The position numbers and the translations under genes are program-made. A stretch of 64,000 nucleotides of DNA from Streptomyces sp. (GTDB lineage Bacteria > Actinomycetota > Actinomycetes > Streptomycetales > Streptomycetaceae). Below are positions 41,743 through 49,554 of this stretch, in pieces. Numbering within the stretch: the stretch's first letter is position 1; each line of letters begins with the position of its first letter. The notes beneath the pieces are model-generated. The model was not told the DNA's origin. It searched no databases and was given only the letters and a program-made list of their open reading frames with translations. The stretch covers positions 21,690-85,689 of the forward strand of contig NZ_JAEKKT010000129.1 of the NCBI RefSeq assembly GCF_019510245.1, in the 5' to 3' direction.

Positions 41743-43131
41743 TCAGTAGCCGACGTGGAAGGTGGCGTCGGCCCGGTCCGTGCTCGTGGAGACGGGATCG
41801 ATGCGCAGCACGAAGTCGGAGTGGCGGATGTAGCGCGTCGGGTAGTTGTACGAGCGGAACGAGGACCAGGAGGAGTCGGCGAGACCGGCGGTCCGGTAGA
41901 ACGTGGCGTCCTCGGCGAACGTCGCGGTGCTGTCGTTCTCGTCGAGCCGCAGCTGGTAGTCGTAGTGGCGCAGGTAGCGGGTCGGGTAGTTCACCGACTG
42001 GAAGGACACGCCGCCGCTGTCGGCCAGGCCGGGGACCAGCTTCCACATGCCGTCGGTGTACGGGTCGAAGGCGTACTCGTCGATCCGGCCGACGAAGTTG
42101 CTGTGCCGGACGTACCTGGCCGGGTAGTTGTAGGACTTCAGCCGGTTCCAGGTGGGGGTGCCCCACTTGGCGACGAGGTTGTCGTACTCCGTCGCGGTGA
42201 TGGGCTGGATGCCGCAGTGCTTGGAGTTGAGCGGCTGGGTGTAGGTCTTCTGGTCGAGGGCGGTCCAGGTGCCGGCGGACAGGGCGCTGGTCTGCCAGGC
42301 GTAGAAGACGCCGTTGGGGTCCCAGGTGTCCCCCCAGAGATACCAGGTGGAGCCGGTCGTGAGGGACTTGACCAGGGTCGGGGCCTCGGTGCCGTTGTGC
42401 GAGACGGCCGTGGAGAACTCGGTGAAGCTGCCCGGGTCCAGTGAGGTCGAACGGGCTCCGACGAGCGTCGAGTTCTTCTTGAAGTACAGGTAGTTGACGC
42501 CGCCCACGCCGACGGCGAGGTCGCCGTCGATGACGTCGTAGCCGGGGTCGAAGAAGACCTGGGGGTCGCCGGCGGTCGCGAAGTCGGCGGTGTAGTTGAT
42601 CATGATGACGTTGTGGCCGCTGTCGTTGACGGCGGAGTAGATGACGCCGTACGTGCCGCGTCCGGCGTCCCAGAAGGCCTCCGGCGCCCAGGCGTGGGTG
42701 TTCATGTCGTGCAGCTTCATCCGCCGGTAGCCGGTGAAGCTGCGCAGGTCGGTGGAGTCCCAGACGTGGATGTACTGGCTGACGTAGGACCAGTCGGTGC
42801 CGTACAGGTCGGTGGCGAGCACCACGAAGGTGCCGTCCTGCTTGCGCAGGATGAACGGGTCGCGTAGGCCGAGGGAGCCCGCGGTGGGGGTGGCGACGGG
42901 GTCGTTCTGGTTGAGCGGGGTCCACTGGAGGCCGTCGGCGCTGACGGCCAGGTGCAGGCCGTAGTTGGCGGCCAGCATGTCCGGGGACTCGGTGAAGTAG
43001 CACATCACGTAGGCCGAGTTGGCCGCGGCCCGGGCGGATCCGGCGCCGAGGGCGAGGGCGCCGGTGGCGGCGAGCGGGACGGTCGCGGCCGCACCGAGGA
43101 AGTGGCGGCGCGACAGGGGGGTGCCGTTCAT
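41743..43131 (-). CDS. Secreted GH43-like arabinofuranosidase with CBM42 (AbfB) domain
   Basis: The 462-residue protein has a Tat signal (SRRHFLGAAATVPLAATGAL) and a five-bladed GH43-type catalytic region (about 35-310: CYFTESPDMLAANYGLHLAV, LGLRDPFILRKQDG, THAWAPEAFWDAGRGTYGVI) followed by three beta-trefoil repeats of CBM42/AbfB type (KSYNYPARYVRHSNFVGRID, SVNYPTRYLRHYDYQLRLDE, RSYNYPTRYIRHSDFVLRID). It probably releases arabinose from extracellular arabinoxylan or arabinan, complementing the intracellular GH51. GGAG lies 6 bases before the ATG. The gap 41509-41742 shows no gene. Confidence 0.9.
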   Translation of the reverse strand: MNGTPLSRRHFLGAAATVPLAATGALALGAGSARAAANSAYVMCYFTESPDMLAANYGLHLAVSADGLQWTPLNQNDPVATPTAGSLGLRDPFILRKQDGTFVVLATDLYGTDWSYVSQYIHVWDSTDLRSFTGYRRMKLHDMNTHAWAPEAFWDAGRGTYGVIYSAVNDSGHNVIMINYTADFATAGDPQVFFDPGYDVIDGDLAVGVGGVNYLYFKKNSTLVGARSTSLDPGSFTEFSTAVSHNGTEAPTLVKSLTTGSTWYLWGDTWDPNGVFYAWQTSALSAGTWTALDQKTYTQPLNSKHCGIQPITATEYDNLVAKWGTPTWNRLKSYNYPARYVRHSNFVGRIDEYAFDPYTDGMWKLVPGLADSGGVSFQSVNYPTRYLRHYDYQLRLDENDSTATFAEDATFYRTAGLADSSWSSFRSYNYPTRYIRHSDFVLRIDPVSTSTDRADATFHVGY

Positions 43132-43322
43132 GTGCGCTCCAGACGAGGGGGGGATGTCCGGGATTTCGGACGCGGTTCGGGAAACCGATCAGAAACTAGA
43201 GGGGTGCGTGGGGCGCGTCAATGCTTGTGCAACAAGGGAGTTACTGGGAATTCACTGTGCGCGGCGACGCCGCGAGGCTGTCGAAATTCGCCTGTTAGGT
43301 CAGCCACCGGACGTCGAAGACG

Positions 43323-43475
43323 GTGTCGGTGTACACGACGACGTTGAAGAAGAAGGCCGCTCTCGGGGTGAAGGTGCAGACGCACCTGCTGAACACCCAC
43401 ACCTACAAGGTGCGGTTCACGCTGCACGGCTCGGGGTGGAACTGCGCCGTCGACCAGGGGACCTGGGGCTCGTGA
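43323..43475 (+). pseudogene. Short orphan C-terminal fragment of a secreted protein-like frame
   Basis: The 50-codon frame VSVYTTTLKKKAALGVKVQT to HGSGWNCAVDQGTWGS has the regular alternating beta pattern of a protein C-terminus rather than random GC-rich translation. An in-frame TAG at 43296 and the absence of a good ribosome-binding site argue that it is a 3' remnant, not a gene. It ends 21 bp before the kinase gene at 43497. The family was not identified. The rest of the gap 43132-43322 holds only the GH43 promoter. Confidence 0.4.
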
Positions 43476-43496
43476 TCCCGCCCGGACCGTACCCTG

Positions 43497-44369
43497 GTGG
43501 CCGTGGTCGACGGCGGCGAGGGTCCGGGTGCGGTGGCCGCCCGGCTCACCGGGCGGCCGGTCTCCGGTGAGCGGGCACGGTCGGGCGGCCTGGCGGAGGT
43601 GACCCTCGCGGGCGGTCCCACCGTCATGGTCAAGCGCGGCGACGGTCCCGGGGCGGTACGGGCCGAGGTGGCGGGGCTGCGCTGGCTGGCCGCCGCCCGG
43701 GCGGTGCCGGTGCCGGAGGTGCTCGGGCACGACGAGCGGTGGATGGTGACCGAACTGATCCGCACCGGGCGTCCGGACGCCGGAGCGGCCACGCGTTTCG
43801 GCCGGGCGCTGGCCGCCCTGCACGCGGCGGGTGCTCCGGCGTTCGGGGCGGCCCCGCCGGGCGGCCCACGCGACGCCTGGATCGGCCGCGCCCCGATGCG
43901 CGACGAGCCCGGCACCGACTGGCCGCACTGGTACGCCGAGCACCGGGTGCTGCCGTACCTGCGCGAAGCGGTCGACCGGGGGACCCTCCTGCCGGGCGAG
44001 GCCGCCGTGATCGAGCGGGTCTGCGAGCGGCTGCCGGAACTCGCGGGTCCGCCCGAGCCGCCCGCCCGGCTGCACGGCGACCTGTGGAGCGGCAACGTCC
44101 TGTGGGGCGCCGACGGCGGGGTCCGGCTGATCGACCCGGCCGCGCACGGCGGGCACCGCGAGACCGACCTCGCGATGCTGCATCTCTTCGGCTGCCCGTA
44201 TCTGGACCGGATCGTGGCGGGTTATCAGGAGACGGCGCCGCTGGCCGACGGCTGGGAGGAGCGGATCGGCCTGCACCAGCTGTTCCCCCTGCTGGTGCAC
44301 ACGGTGCTCTTCGGACGGAGCTACGCCGAACAGGCTTTGGCGACATCCCGGAATTTCGCGGACATGTGA
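43497..44369 (+). CDS. Fructosamine kinase/aminoglycoside phosphotransferase-like kinase
   Basis: The 290-residue cytoplasmic kinase has the fructosamine-3-kinase layout: a GGLAEVTLAGGPTVMVKRG nucleotide-binding N-lobe with the lysine in VMVKR, the catalytic Asp in ARLHGDLWSGNVLWGADG, and the metal-binding Asp in RLIDPAAHGGHRETDLAML. These enzymes phosphorylate ketoamine adducts so that they decompose, a deglycation activity. It starts at GTG 43497. The next gene (tgmA) begins 165 bp downstream; a functional link to the RiPP is not evident. Confidence 0.88.
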   Translation: MAVVDGGEGPGAVAARLTGRPVSGERARSGGLAEVTLAGGPTVMVKRGDGPGAVRAEVAGLRWLAAARAVPVPEVLGHDERWMVTELIRTGRPDAGAATRFGRALAALHAAGAPAFGAAPPGGPRDAWIGRAPMRDEPGTDWPHWYAEHRVLPYLREAVDRGTLLPGEAAVIERVCERLPELAGPPEPPARLHGDLWSGNVLWGADGGVRLIDPAAHGGHRETDLAMLHLFGCPYLDRIVAGYQETAPLADGWEERIGLHQLFPLLVHTVLFGRSYAEQALATSRNFADM

Positions 44370-44534
44370 CGCCGTCATGTGCCGGACGGGAATGTGAAAT
44401 CGGCCACGTGTGGGAGCGATTCGCCGGTTCTCCCTTAACAAGCTCTTAATTCGGCCTGAGATTACGCAGAGTAAGGAAACCAACCACGCGTTCGAATCGT
44501 ATAAGTGCATGGAAGAACGAAACAGGGAGAGACC

Positions 44535-44726
44535 ATGCAACCGTTCGCGCTCAACTATGCACGCCCCGCAGTGCAGTTGGACGTCACCACTCCGTACGCG
44601 TATGACTCCGGACTGCAGTTGAACGTTCTCCACGATGGCCGGATCGCAGCCACCGATCACGCAACGCTCAGAGCCCTGGGGACCACGACCTCCACCGCGG
44701 GCTCCAAGACGCACTTCGACGACTGA
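44535..44726 (+). CDS. tgmA: Graspetide precursor peptide (ATP-grasp target RiPP)
   Basis: The 63-residue precursor matches the putative ATP-grasp-modified RiPP family: a leader with FALNYARPAVQLDVTTPYAY and LQLNVLHDGRIA, and a Thr/Ser-rich C-terminal core GTTTSTAGSKTHFDD. Graspetides carry ester or amide links from Thr, Ser or Lys side chains to Asp or Glu, made by an ATP-grasp ligase. This core offers four Thr/Ser before Gly, then Ser-Lys-Thr, with only two acidic residues at the very end, so at most two macrocycles are possible. AGGGAG lies 6 bases before the ATG at 44535; the ORF start 10 codons earlier has no site. The ligase gene starts 15 bp downstream. Confidence 0.9.
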   Translation: MQPFALNYARPAVQLDVTTPYAYDSGLQLNVLHDGRIAATDHATLRALGTTTSTAGSKTHFDD

Positions 44727-44741
44727 TCGCGGATCCTCACG

Positions 44742-45725
44742 ATGACCGTGCTCATCCTGACCAGTGACGAGGACGTGACGGCGGACATGGTGGTCCTCCG
44801 GCTGCACGAGGCCGGAGTGCCCGTCGTCCGCCTCGATCCTGCCGATCTGACCAGTGGTGTGGCCCTGTCGGGCGAGTATGTGCAGGGTGTCAGCCGCGGA
44901 CATCTGTCCGTGAACGGGCGCCTGGTGAGCATGAACGGCCTGCGCTCCATCTGGGTGCGCAGGCCGGGAGCGGCGGCCGCGCGGGCCGCACAGCCGTCGC
45001 CCTGGCTGACCGAGGAGTCCGCGCAGGCGCTGTACGGCATGCTGCGCGGGACCGAGGCGCGCTGGATGAACCATCCGGACGCGGCCCGCCGGGCCCGCCA
45101 CAAGCCCTGGCAGCTGCGGCTGGCGCAGCACAGCGGGCTCGCCGTGCCCGCGACGCTGATCACCACGTTTCCGCAGGCGGCCCGTGAGTTCGCGGAGCGG
45201 TTCCCGGACCTCGTGGTGAAGCCGGTGTCGGGCGCGCATCCGCAGGAGCCGCCGCGGGCGGTGCCGACCAGCCGGGTGGCGCCGGACACCGACTTCTCGG
45301 CGGTGGCGTTCGGGCCGACGCTGTTGCAGCGGCGGGTCGCCAAACGGGCCGACATCCGGCTGACGGTGGTCGGTGAGCGGCTGCTGGCCGCCCGCAAGCC
45401 GGTCAGCCCGGACGCCCACCCCGACGACGTGGACGTCCGGTTCGCGCCGTCCGACTCCCCCTGGCAGGAGGCGGAGGTGCCGCCGCGGGTCGCCGAGGCC
45501 GTCCACACGTACATGAAGGACGACGAGCTGGCCTACGGTGCCTTCGACTTCGCGGAGGACGCCGACGGCATCTGGTGGTTCCTGGAGTGCAACCAGTCGG
45601 GTCAGTTCGGGTTCGTCGAGATGGACACCGGTCAGCCGATCGCCGAGACCATCGCCGGATGGCTGGCGCACGGCAGCGGCCGGTGCCGGTCCTACGCCGA
45701 GCGGGGGCGGAGCACGACGCCTTGA
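44742..45725 (+). CDS. tgmB: ATP-grasp RiPP maturase (graspetide ligase)
   Basis: The 327-residue enzyme has the MvdD-like pre-ATP-grasp domain (VLILTSDEDVTADMVVLRLH, with SIWVRRPGAAAAR carrying the WVRRP leader-contact motif) and an ATP-grasp fold (LVVKPVSGA, RRVAKRADIRLTVVGE, WWFLECNQSGQFGFVE with the metal-binding E-x-N). It would form omega-ester or amide links in the TgmA core using ATP. It is 15 bp downstream of the precursor, so the two are co-transcribed. A protein-isoaspartyl methyltransferase-like third gene, frequent in this RiPP class, is absent here. Confidence 0.92.
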   Translation: MTVLILTSDEDVTADMVVLRLHEAGVPVVRLDPADLTSGVALSGEYVQGVSRGHLSVNGRLVSMNGLRSIWVRRPGAAAARAAQPSPWLTEESAQALYGMLRGTEARWMNHPDAARRARHKPWQLRLAQHSGLAVPATLITTFPQAAREFAERFPDLVVKPVSGAHPQEPPRAVPTSRVAPDTDFSAVAFGPTLLQRRVAKRADIRLTVVGERLLAARKPVSPDAHPDDVDVRFAPSDSPWQEAEVPPRVAEAVHTYMKDDELAYGAFDFAEDADGIWWFLECNQSGQFGFVEMDTGQPIAETIAGWLAHGSGRCRSYAERGRSTTP

Positions 45726-45772
45726 CCGGCTGAGCGACGATGGGGAACCGGGTACGGAGAAAGGAACGCGAG

Positions 45773-46660
45773 ATGCGCATCGGACTGCTGGGCACCGGGC
45801 CCTGGGCACGGGCGGCGTACGCCCCCGCGCTGGCGGGGCACGGTTCGCTGGACTTCACCGGGGTGTGGGGCCGCCGCCCCGAGGCCGCGGCGGACCTGGC
45901 CGGGGAGTACGGCGTCCGGGCGTACGACGACGTGGACGCGCTGCTCGGCGACGTGGACGCGGTGGCCGTGGCGCTGCCGCCGGTCGTCCAGGCGGAGCTG
46001 GCGGTGCGGGCCGCTGCGGCGGGCCGCCATCTGCTGCTGGACAAGCCGCTCGCGCTCGGCGTCGCCGAGGGGCGGGCGGTGGTGGAGGCCACCGAGCGGG
46101 CCCGGGTCGCCTCCGTGGTGTTCTTCACCACCCGGTTCCAGCAGGAACCCGAGGCGTGGATCGGGGAACAGGCCGCAACGGCGGGGTGGTTCACGGCACG
46201 GGCGCACTGGCTGGGTTCGCTGTTCACCGGTGAGGGCCCGGCCACCGACTCGCCGTGGCGGCGGGAGAAGGGCGCGCTGTGGGACGTGGGTCCGCACGCC
46301 CTGTCCGTGCTGCTGCCGGTCCTCGGCGACGTACGGCGGGTGGCGGCCGCCGTGCACGGCTCCGCGGACACCGTTCATCTCGTCCTGGAACACGCGGGCG
46401 GGGCGTCGAGCACGGTGACGCTGAGCCTGACCGCGCCGCCGGAGGCGGCCGGGGCCGACGTGGAGCTGCGGGGCGAGGCGGGGGTCTCGCTCCTTCCGAG
46501 GAGTGCGGAGGGAGCGGTTCCCGCTCTGACCCGGGCCGCCGACGCCCTGGTCACGGCCGCGCGCACGGGGCGGGCGCACCCGTGCGACGCGGCCTTCGGC
46601 CTGCGGGTCACCGAGATCCTCGCGGAGGCGGAGACCGTGCTGGGCAAGGACGTCGGCTAG
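45773..46660 (+). CDS. Gfo/Idh/MocA-family oxidoreductase
   Basis: The 295-residue NAD(P)-binding protein starts with MRIGLLGTGPWARAAYAPAL (Rossmann GxGxxA-like) and continues with VAVALPPVVQAELAVRAAAA and the cofactor/substrate lysine motif LLLDKPLALGVAEG. ALWDVGPHALSVLLPVLG carries the catalytic-region His. Family members oxidise sugar or cyclitol hydroxyls. AGGAA precedes the ATG at 45773; an ATG 11 codons earlier lacks a site. It follows tgmB by 47 bp and may be co-transcribed, but there is no evidence for a role in RiPP maturation. Confidence 0.88.
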   Translation: MRIGLLGTGPWARAAYAPALAGHGSLDFTGVWGRRPEAAADLAGEYGVRAYDDVDALLGDVDAVAVALPPVVQAELAVRAAAAGRHLLLDKPLALGVAEGRAVVEATERARVASVVFFTTRFQQEPEAWIGEQAATAGWFTARAHWLGSLFTGEGPATDSPWRREKGALWDVGPHALSVLLPVLGDVRRVAAAVHGSADTVHLVLEHAGGASSTVTLSLTAPPEAAGADVELRGEAGVSLLPRSAEGAVPALTRAADALVTAARTGRAHPCDAAFGLRVTEILAEAETVLGKDVG

Positions 46661-46710
46661 ACGCTCCGCTGGAGGGGCCGCGGTTCGGCCGCGGCGCCGT
46701 CGTGGTTGCT

Positions 46711-46754
46711 CGCGCAGTTCCCCGCGCCCCTGAAGGGGCGCGGGGAACTGCGCG
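46711..46754. terminator. Long perfect hairpin of a repeated Streptomyces type
   Basis: CGCGCAGTTCCCCGCGCCCC and its complement form a 20-bp perfect stem around TGAA, between two converging genes. The same GGGGAACTGCGC element recurs in the tandem repeat at 60684-60846, so this is a dispersed palindrome as well as a likely bidirectional terminator. Confidence 0.85.
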
Positions 46755-46808
46755 GCCGGCCCCCACGCTGCCGCACATGCCGTACGGCCCCGCGCCCCCG
46801 GGGCGCAG

Positions 46809-47702
46809 TCAGGGCATCGCCCAGAAGTTCACCCGCTCCCGGACGACGGGGTATCCGGCCCTGGCGAAGTGTGCGGCCATGGGGGTGTTGCCCTGGTCGG
46901 TGGCGGCGGCGATGGCTTCGGCGCCCTGTTCGACGAGGAAGTGCGTGCACTCCACGAGCAGGTCGTAGGCGTAGCCGTGCCCGCGCTGCTCGGGCAGGAC
47001 GCCGATGAACCCGATGCAGGGTCCTCCCGGGTTGCGCCCGGGGATGTGGATGCCGACCGGCTCGCCGTCGGGCGTGCGGCCGATCTGCCACCATTCGCGG
47101 GGCGAGGGCATCCAGTGGAAGAAGTCCATCTCCTCCTGGGCCGCCTGGTCCACTCCGCCCTGCTCGATGGCGCGAAGGGCGTGGGCGTCCAGGGTGACGG
47201 AGTGGATGCGGCGCAGCGCGTCGAAGAACACCCCGTCGTCGGGTTCGGGGGTGAAGAGGAGCCGGCCGGGGCGTTCGGGCAGGCCGCAGTCGGGGGTCCA
47301 GCGGTAGTTGTAGCGCTCCACCAGGAGCTCGAAGCCCGCCTTGCGGGCGGCGGTGAAGCGGGTCTCGGCGGCGGTGCGCAGGTCGGGCACGCCGTGCCAG
47401 CCCGTGGGCAGGTCGAGCTCCAGTTCCTCGACCTGCCAGGGCGCGCCGCGCAGCAGCTCGGCGCCGGCCTCCTCCTCGCCCTCGGCCACGTCGAACCAGT
47501 TGATCACGAGCGGCTCGGTGGCCCCGGGAGCGCCCCACCAGGCGGCCCGGGCGACCACGCGTCCGTCGCGCAGGGCGACGCGCTGCCAGTCGGGGCGGAA
47601 TCGGATGCGCTGGTGCTTCTCCCGCATGCGCAGCGGGTCGGGCAGGTCGTCGAAGAGATGGGCGGTGCTGTCGTCGAGCGTACGGATGACCGGATCGGTC
47701 AC
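46809..47702 (-). CDS. GNAT-family N-acetyltransferase
   Basis: The 297-residue enzyme has an N-terminal degenerate GNAT-like part and a C-terminal active domain with CIGFIGVLPEQRGHGYAYDLL, the acetyl-CoA pyrophosphate-binding loop Q/RxxGxG/A, and AAATDQGNTPMAAHFARAGY with the typical core. It is similar in size and two-part structure to the GNAT at 29761 but not closely related. The start is GTG at 47702. The substrate is unknown. It converges with the Gfo/Idh gene across the hairpin at 46711. Confidence 0.85.
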   Translation of the reverse strand: MTDPVIRTLDDSTAHLFDDLPDPLRMREKHQRIRFRPDWQRVALRDGRVVARAAWWGAPGATEPLVINWFDVAEGEEEAGAELLRGAPWQVEELELDLPTGWHGVPDLRTAAETRFTAARKAGFELLVERYNYRWTPDCGLPERPGRLLFTPEPDDGVFFDALRRIHSVTLDAHALRAIEQGGVDQAAQEEMDFFHWMPSPREWWQIGRTPDGEPVGIHIPGRNPGGPCIGFIGVLPEQRGHGYAYDLLVECTHFLVEQGAEAIAAATDQGNTPMAAHFARAGYPVVRERVNFWAMP

Positions 47703-47945
47703 GGATTCCTCCGGGATGCGTGCTACGGGGAGCGCTCCCGGGTCAGCTCTGACCTGTCACGCCCGGGAAACGGGGAGGGAGCGCGGGATGGGTGTCTGGG
47801 ACATCGCACTCGCCTCCTTCCGTCCGGTCCTGGGCGTGCGGTCACACGTTAGAGGGCCGGGCACCGACGCGTCCACGGGTTTTCCCCGCGGGCATTTCAA
47901 GATCGGGACAGGTGCGGCGACCGCTCACGGGCGTAGCTTAGGGAT

Positions 47946-49043
47946 GTGACTTCGGTGCGCGGCTGGTCGTCGCGTGACTACCGGGACGGTCGTGGCTGGT
48001 TGCAGGGTGCGCCGCCGCCACGCTGGGTCCGGGTGCTGCCCGTCGCCCTGCTCGGGGTCGTGACGGCGGCGACGCTGATCAGCCCCGACGGGCGCGACTT
48101 CGGTTTCCTCCTCGGCGCCATCCCGCCGCTGGCCGTCCTCTCCTACGGCCCGCTGGCGACCGCCGTCCTCAGCTGCCTGGTGGTGCTGCTGCTCAACGTG
48201 CCCGCCACCCACCTGAACCGTCCCGGCGACACCGACCTGCTCACGGTCACCTTCGTGGCGCTACTGAGCATCTTCGTGTCCTACGTGCGCAGTCACCGCG
48301 ACGCCCAGCTGCTCACCGAGCGGGCGGTGGGCGAGGCGGTGCAGCGGGCCGTACTGCCGCCGCTGCCGGAACGGGTCGGCGCGGTGGGGTGCGTGGGGCT
48401 GTACCGGGCCGCGCAGCACGGGACGCTGGTCGGCGGGGATTTCTTCGACGTGCGGGACGGCCCGTACGGGGTCCGGGCGGTGATGGGGGACGTACGGGGG
48501 CACGGGCTGGCCGCCGTCGCCACGGTGGTGTCGCTGCTCGGCACGTTCCGGGAGGCGGTGCTCGACCGGGAGGACCTGGAGTCGGTGGCGGCACGGATGG
48601 ACCGCAGGCTGACGGTGGACTCGGCCGACGTCCCGCACGCGGAGCTGTTCGCCACAGCCCTGCTGCTGGAGTTCTCCGCCGATCTGCGGACCGTGCGGAT
48701 CGTGGCCTGCGGTCACCCGGCGCCCGTCCTGCTGCGGGACGGGCAGGCCCAGGAAGTGGCCGTCGCTCCCGGGGCGCCGCTGGGGCTGGGGCTGGTGGGA
48801 GTGGAGCGGGCGAAGGAGGTCACGGTGGAGCTGGGGCCCTGCGACCGGCTGTTCCTCGCCTCGGACGGCGTCTGGGAGGCACGCGACCGGAGCGGGGGCT
48901 TCTATCCACTGCCGGCGCGGCTCGCCGGGTTCGCGGGCGTGGACGCGGCCGCGCTCACCGAACTGGTGTGGACGGACCTGACCCGCCATTACGAGGTGCG
49001 GGACGACGCCACCATGCTGGTCCTGACCCCGGCCATCGGCTGA
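47946..49043 (+). CDS. Membrane-anchored PP2C (SpoIIE-type) serine phosphatase
   Basis: The 365-residue protein has three or four N-terminal membrane segments (WVRVLPVALLGVVTAATLIS, PLATAVLSCLVVLLLNVPA, LLTVTFVALLSIFVSYV) and a SpoIIE phosphatase domain with metal-binding motifs LVGGDFFDVRDGPYGVRAVM, MGDVRGHGLAAVATV, and LFLASDGVWEARD. Such phosphatases act on anti-anti-sigma factors in stress or developmental sigma cascades. It starts at GTG 47946. The 243-bp region upstream, shared with the GNAT gene, holds no other gene. No anti-sigma partner is adjacent. Confidence 0.92.
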   Translation: MTSVRGWSSRDYRDGRGWLQGAPPPRWVRVLPVALLGVVTAATLISPDGRDFGFLLGAIPPLAVLSYGPLATAVLSCLVVLLLNVPATHLNRPGDTDLLTVTFVALLSIFVSYVRSHRDAQLLTERAVGEAVQRAVLPPLPERVGAVGCVGLYRAAQHGTLVGGDFFDVRDGPYGVRAVMGDVRGHGLAAVATVVSLLGTFREAVLDREDLESVAARMDRRLTVDSADVPHAELFATALLLEFSADLRTVRIVACGHPAPVLLRDGQAQEVAVAPGAPLGLGLVGVERAKEVTVELGPCDRLFLASDGVWEARDRSGGFYPLPARLAGFAGVDAAALTELVWTDLTRHYEVRDDATMLVLTPAIG

Positions 49044-49071
49044 GGTCCGGGCACCGCCGCCGGCCGGACGC

Positions 49072-49521
49072 TCAGCCCACCTCCCACAGGAACCGGTGGG
49101 TGTGGATGCCGAAGTACGGGAAGGGCCTCACCTCGCGGACGCCCTCGATCGGCCTGACCACGTCGTTGACGAAGTCGAGCAGGTCCTTCGGGCCGGGCGT
49201 GACCACCTCGGCGAACAGGTCGAAGCCGCCCGAGGTGAAGACGGAGTACACCACCGCGGGATGACCGGCGAGCGCGTCGGCCACCGCACGGGGGTCGCCG
49301 TCCACGCCGATGCCGAGCAGGGCCATCGCCTGGCCGCCCATGGCCATCGGGTCGGTGACGCCGACCACCTGCACGGCCCGGGAGTCCAGCAGCCGCTGCA
49401 GCCGCTGCCGGGCCGCGGAGGCGGAGAGACCGACCCTGGGGCCGAGGTCGGCGTAGGCGATACGGCCGTCGGCCTGGAGTTCGCGCAGGATGGCCCGGTC
49501 GATGTCGTCCATGTGCACCAT
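49072..49521 (-). CDS. Lrp/AsnC-family transcriptional regulator
   Basis: The 149-residue regulator has an N-terminal helix-turn-helix (DDIDRAILRELQADGRIAYA, GLSASAARQRLQRLLD) and a C-terminal RAM ligand-sensing domain (AMALLGIGVDGDPRAVADAL, SGGFDLFAEVVTPGPKDLLD). Lrp/AsnC proteins sense amino acids and often control the neighbouring amino-acid gene. The aminotransferase at 49555 lies 33 bp upstream in the same orientation, so this is the distal gene of a two-gene operon. GGGGAGG precedes the ATG at 49521; a second ATG three codons later is possible. Confidence 0.92.
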   Translation of the reverse strand: MVHMDDIDRAILRELQADGRIAYADLGPRVGLSASAARQRLQRLLDSRAVQVVGVTDPMAMGGQAMALLGIGVDGDPRAVADALAGHPAVVYSVFTSGGFDLFAEVVTPGPKDLLDFVNDVVRPIEGVREVRPFPYFGIHTHRFLWEVG

Positions 49522-49554
49522 GTCCCTCCCCTTCCTCGTCTCTTCCCCTCGTCC

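Noticed and set aside
43218..45809. Long reverse frame opposite the kinase and tgm genes
   Set aside because: Antisense shadow of three well-supported forward genes; composition dominated by Arg, Gly and Pro.
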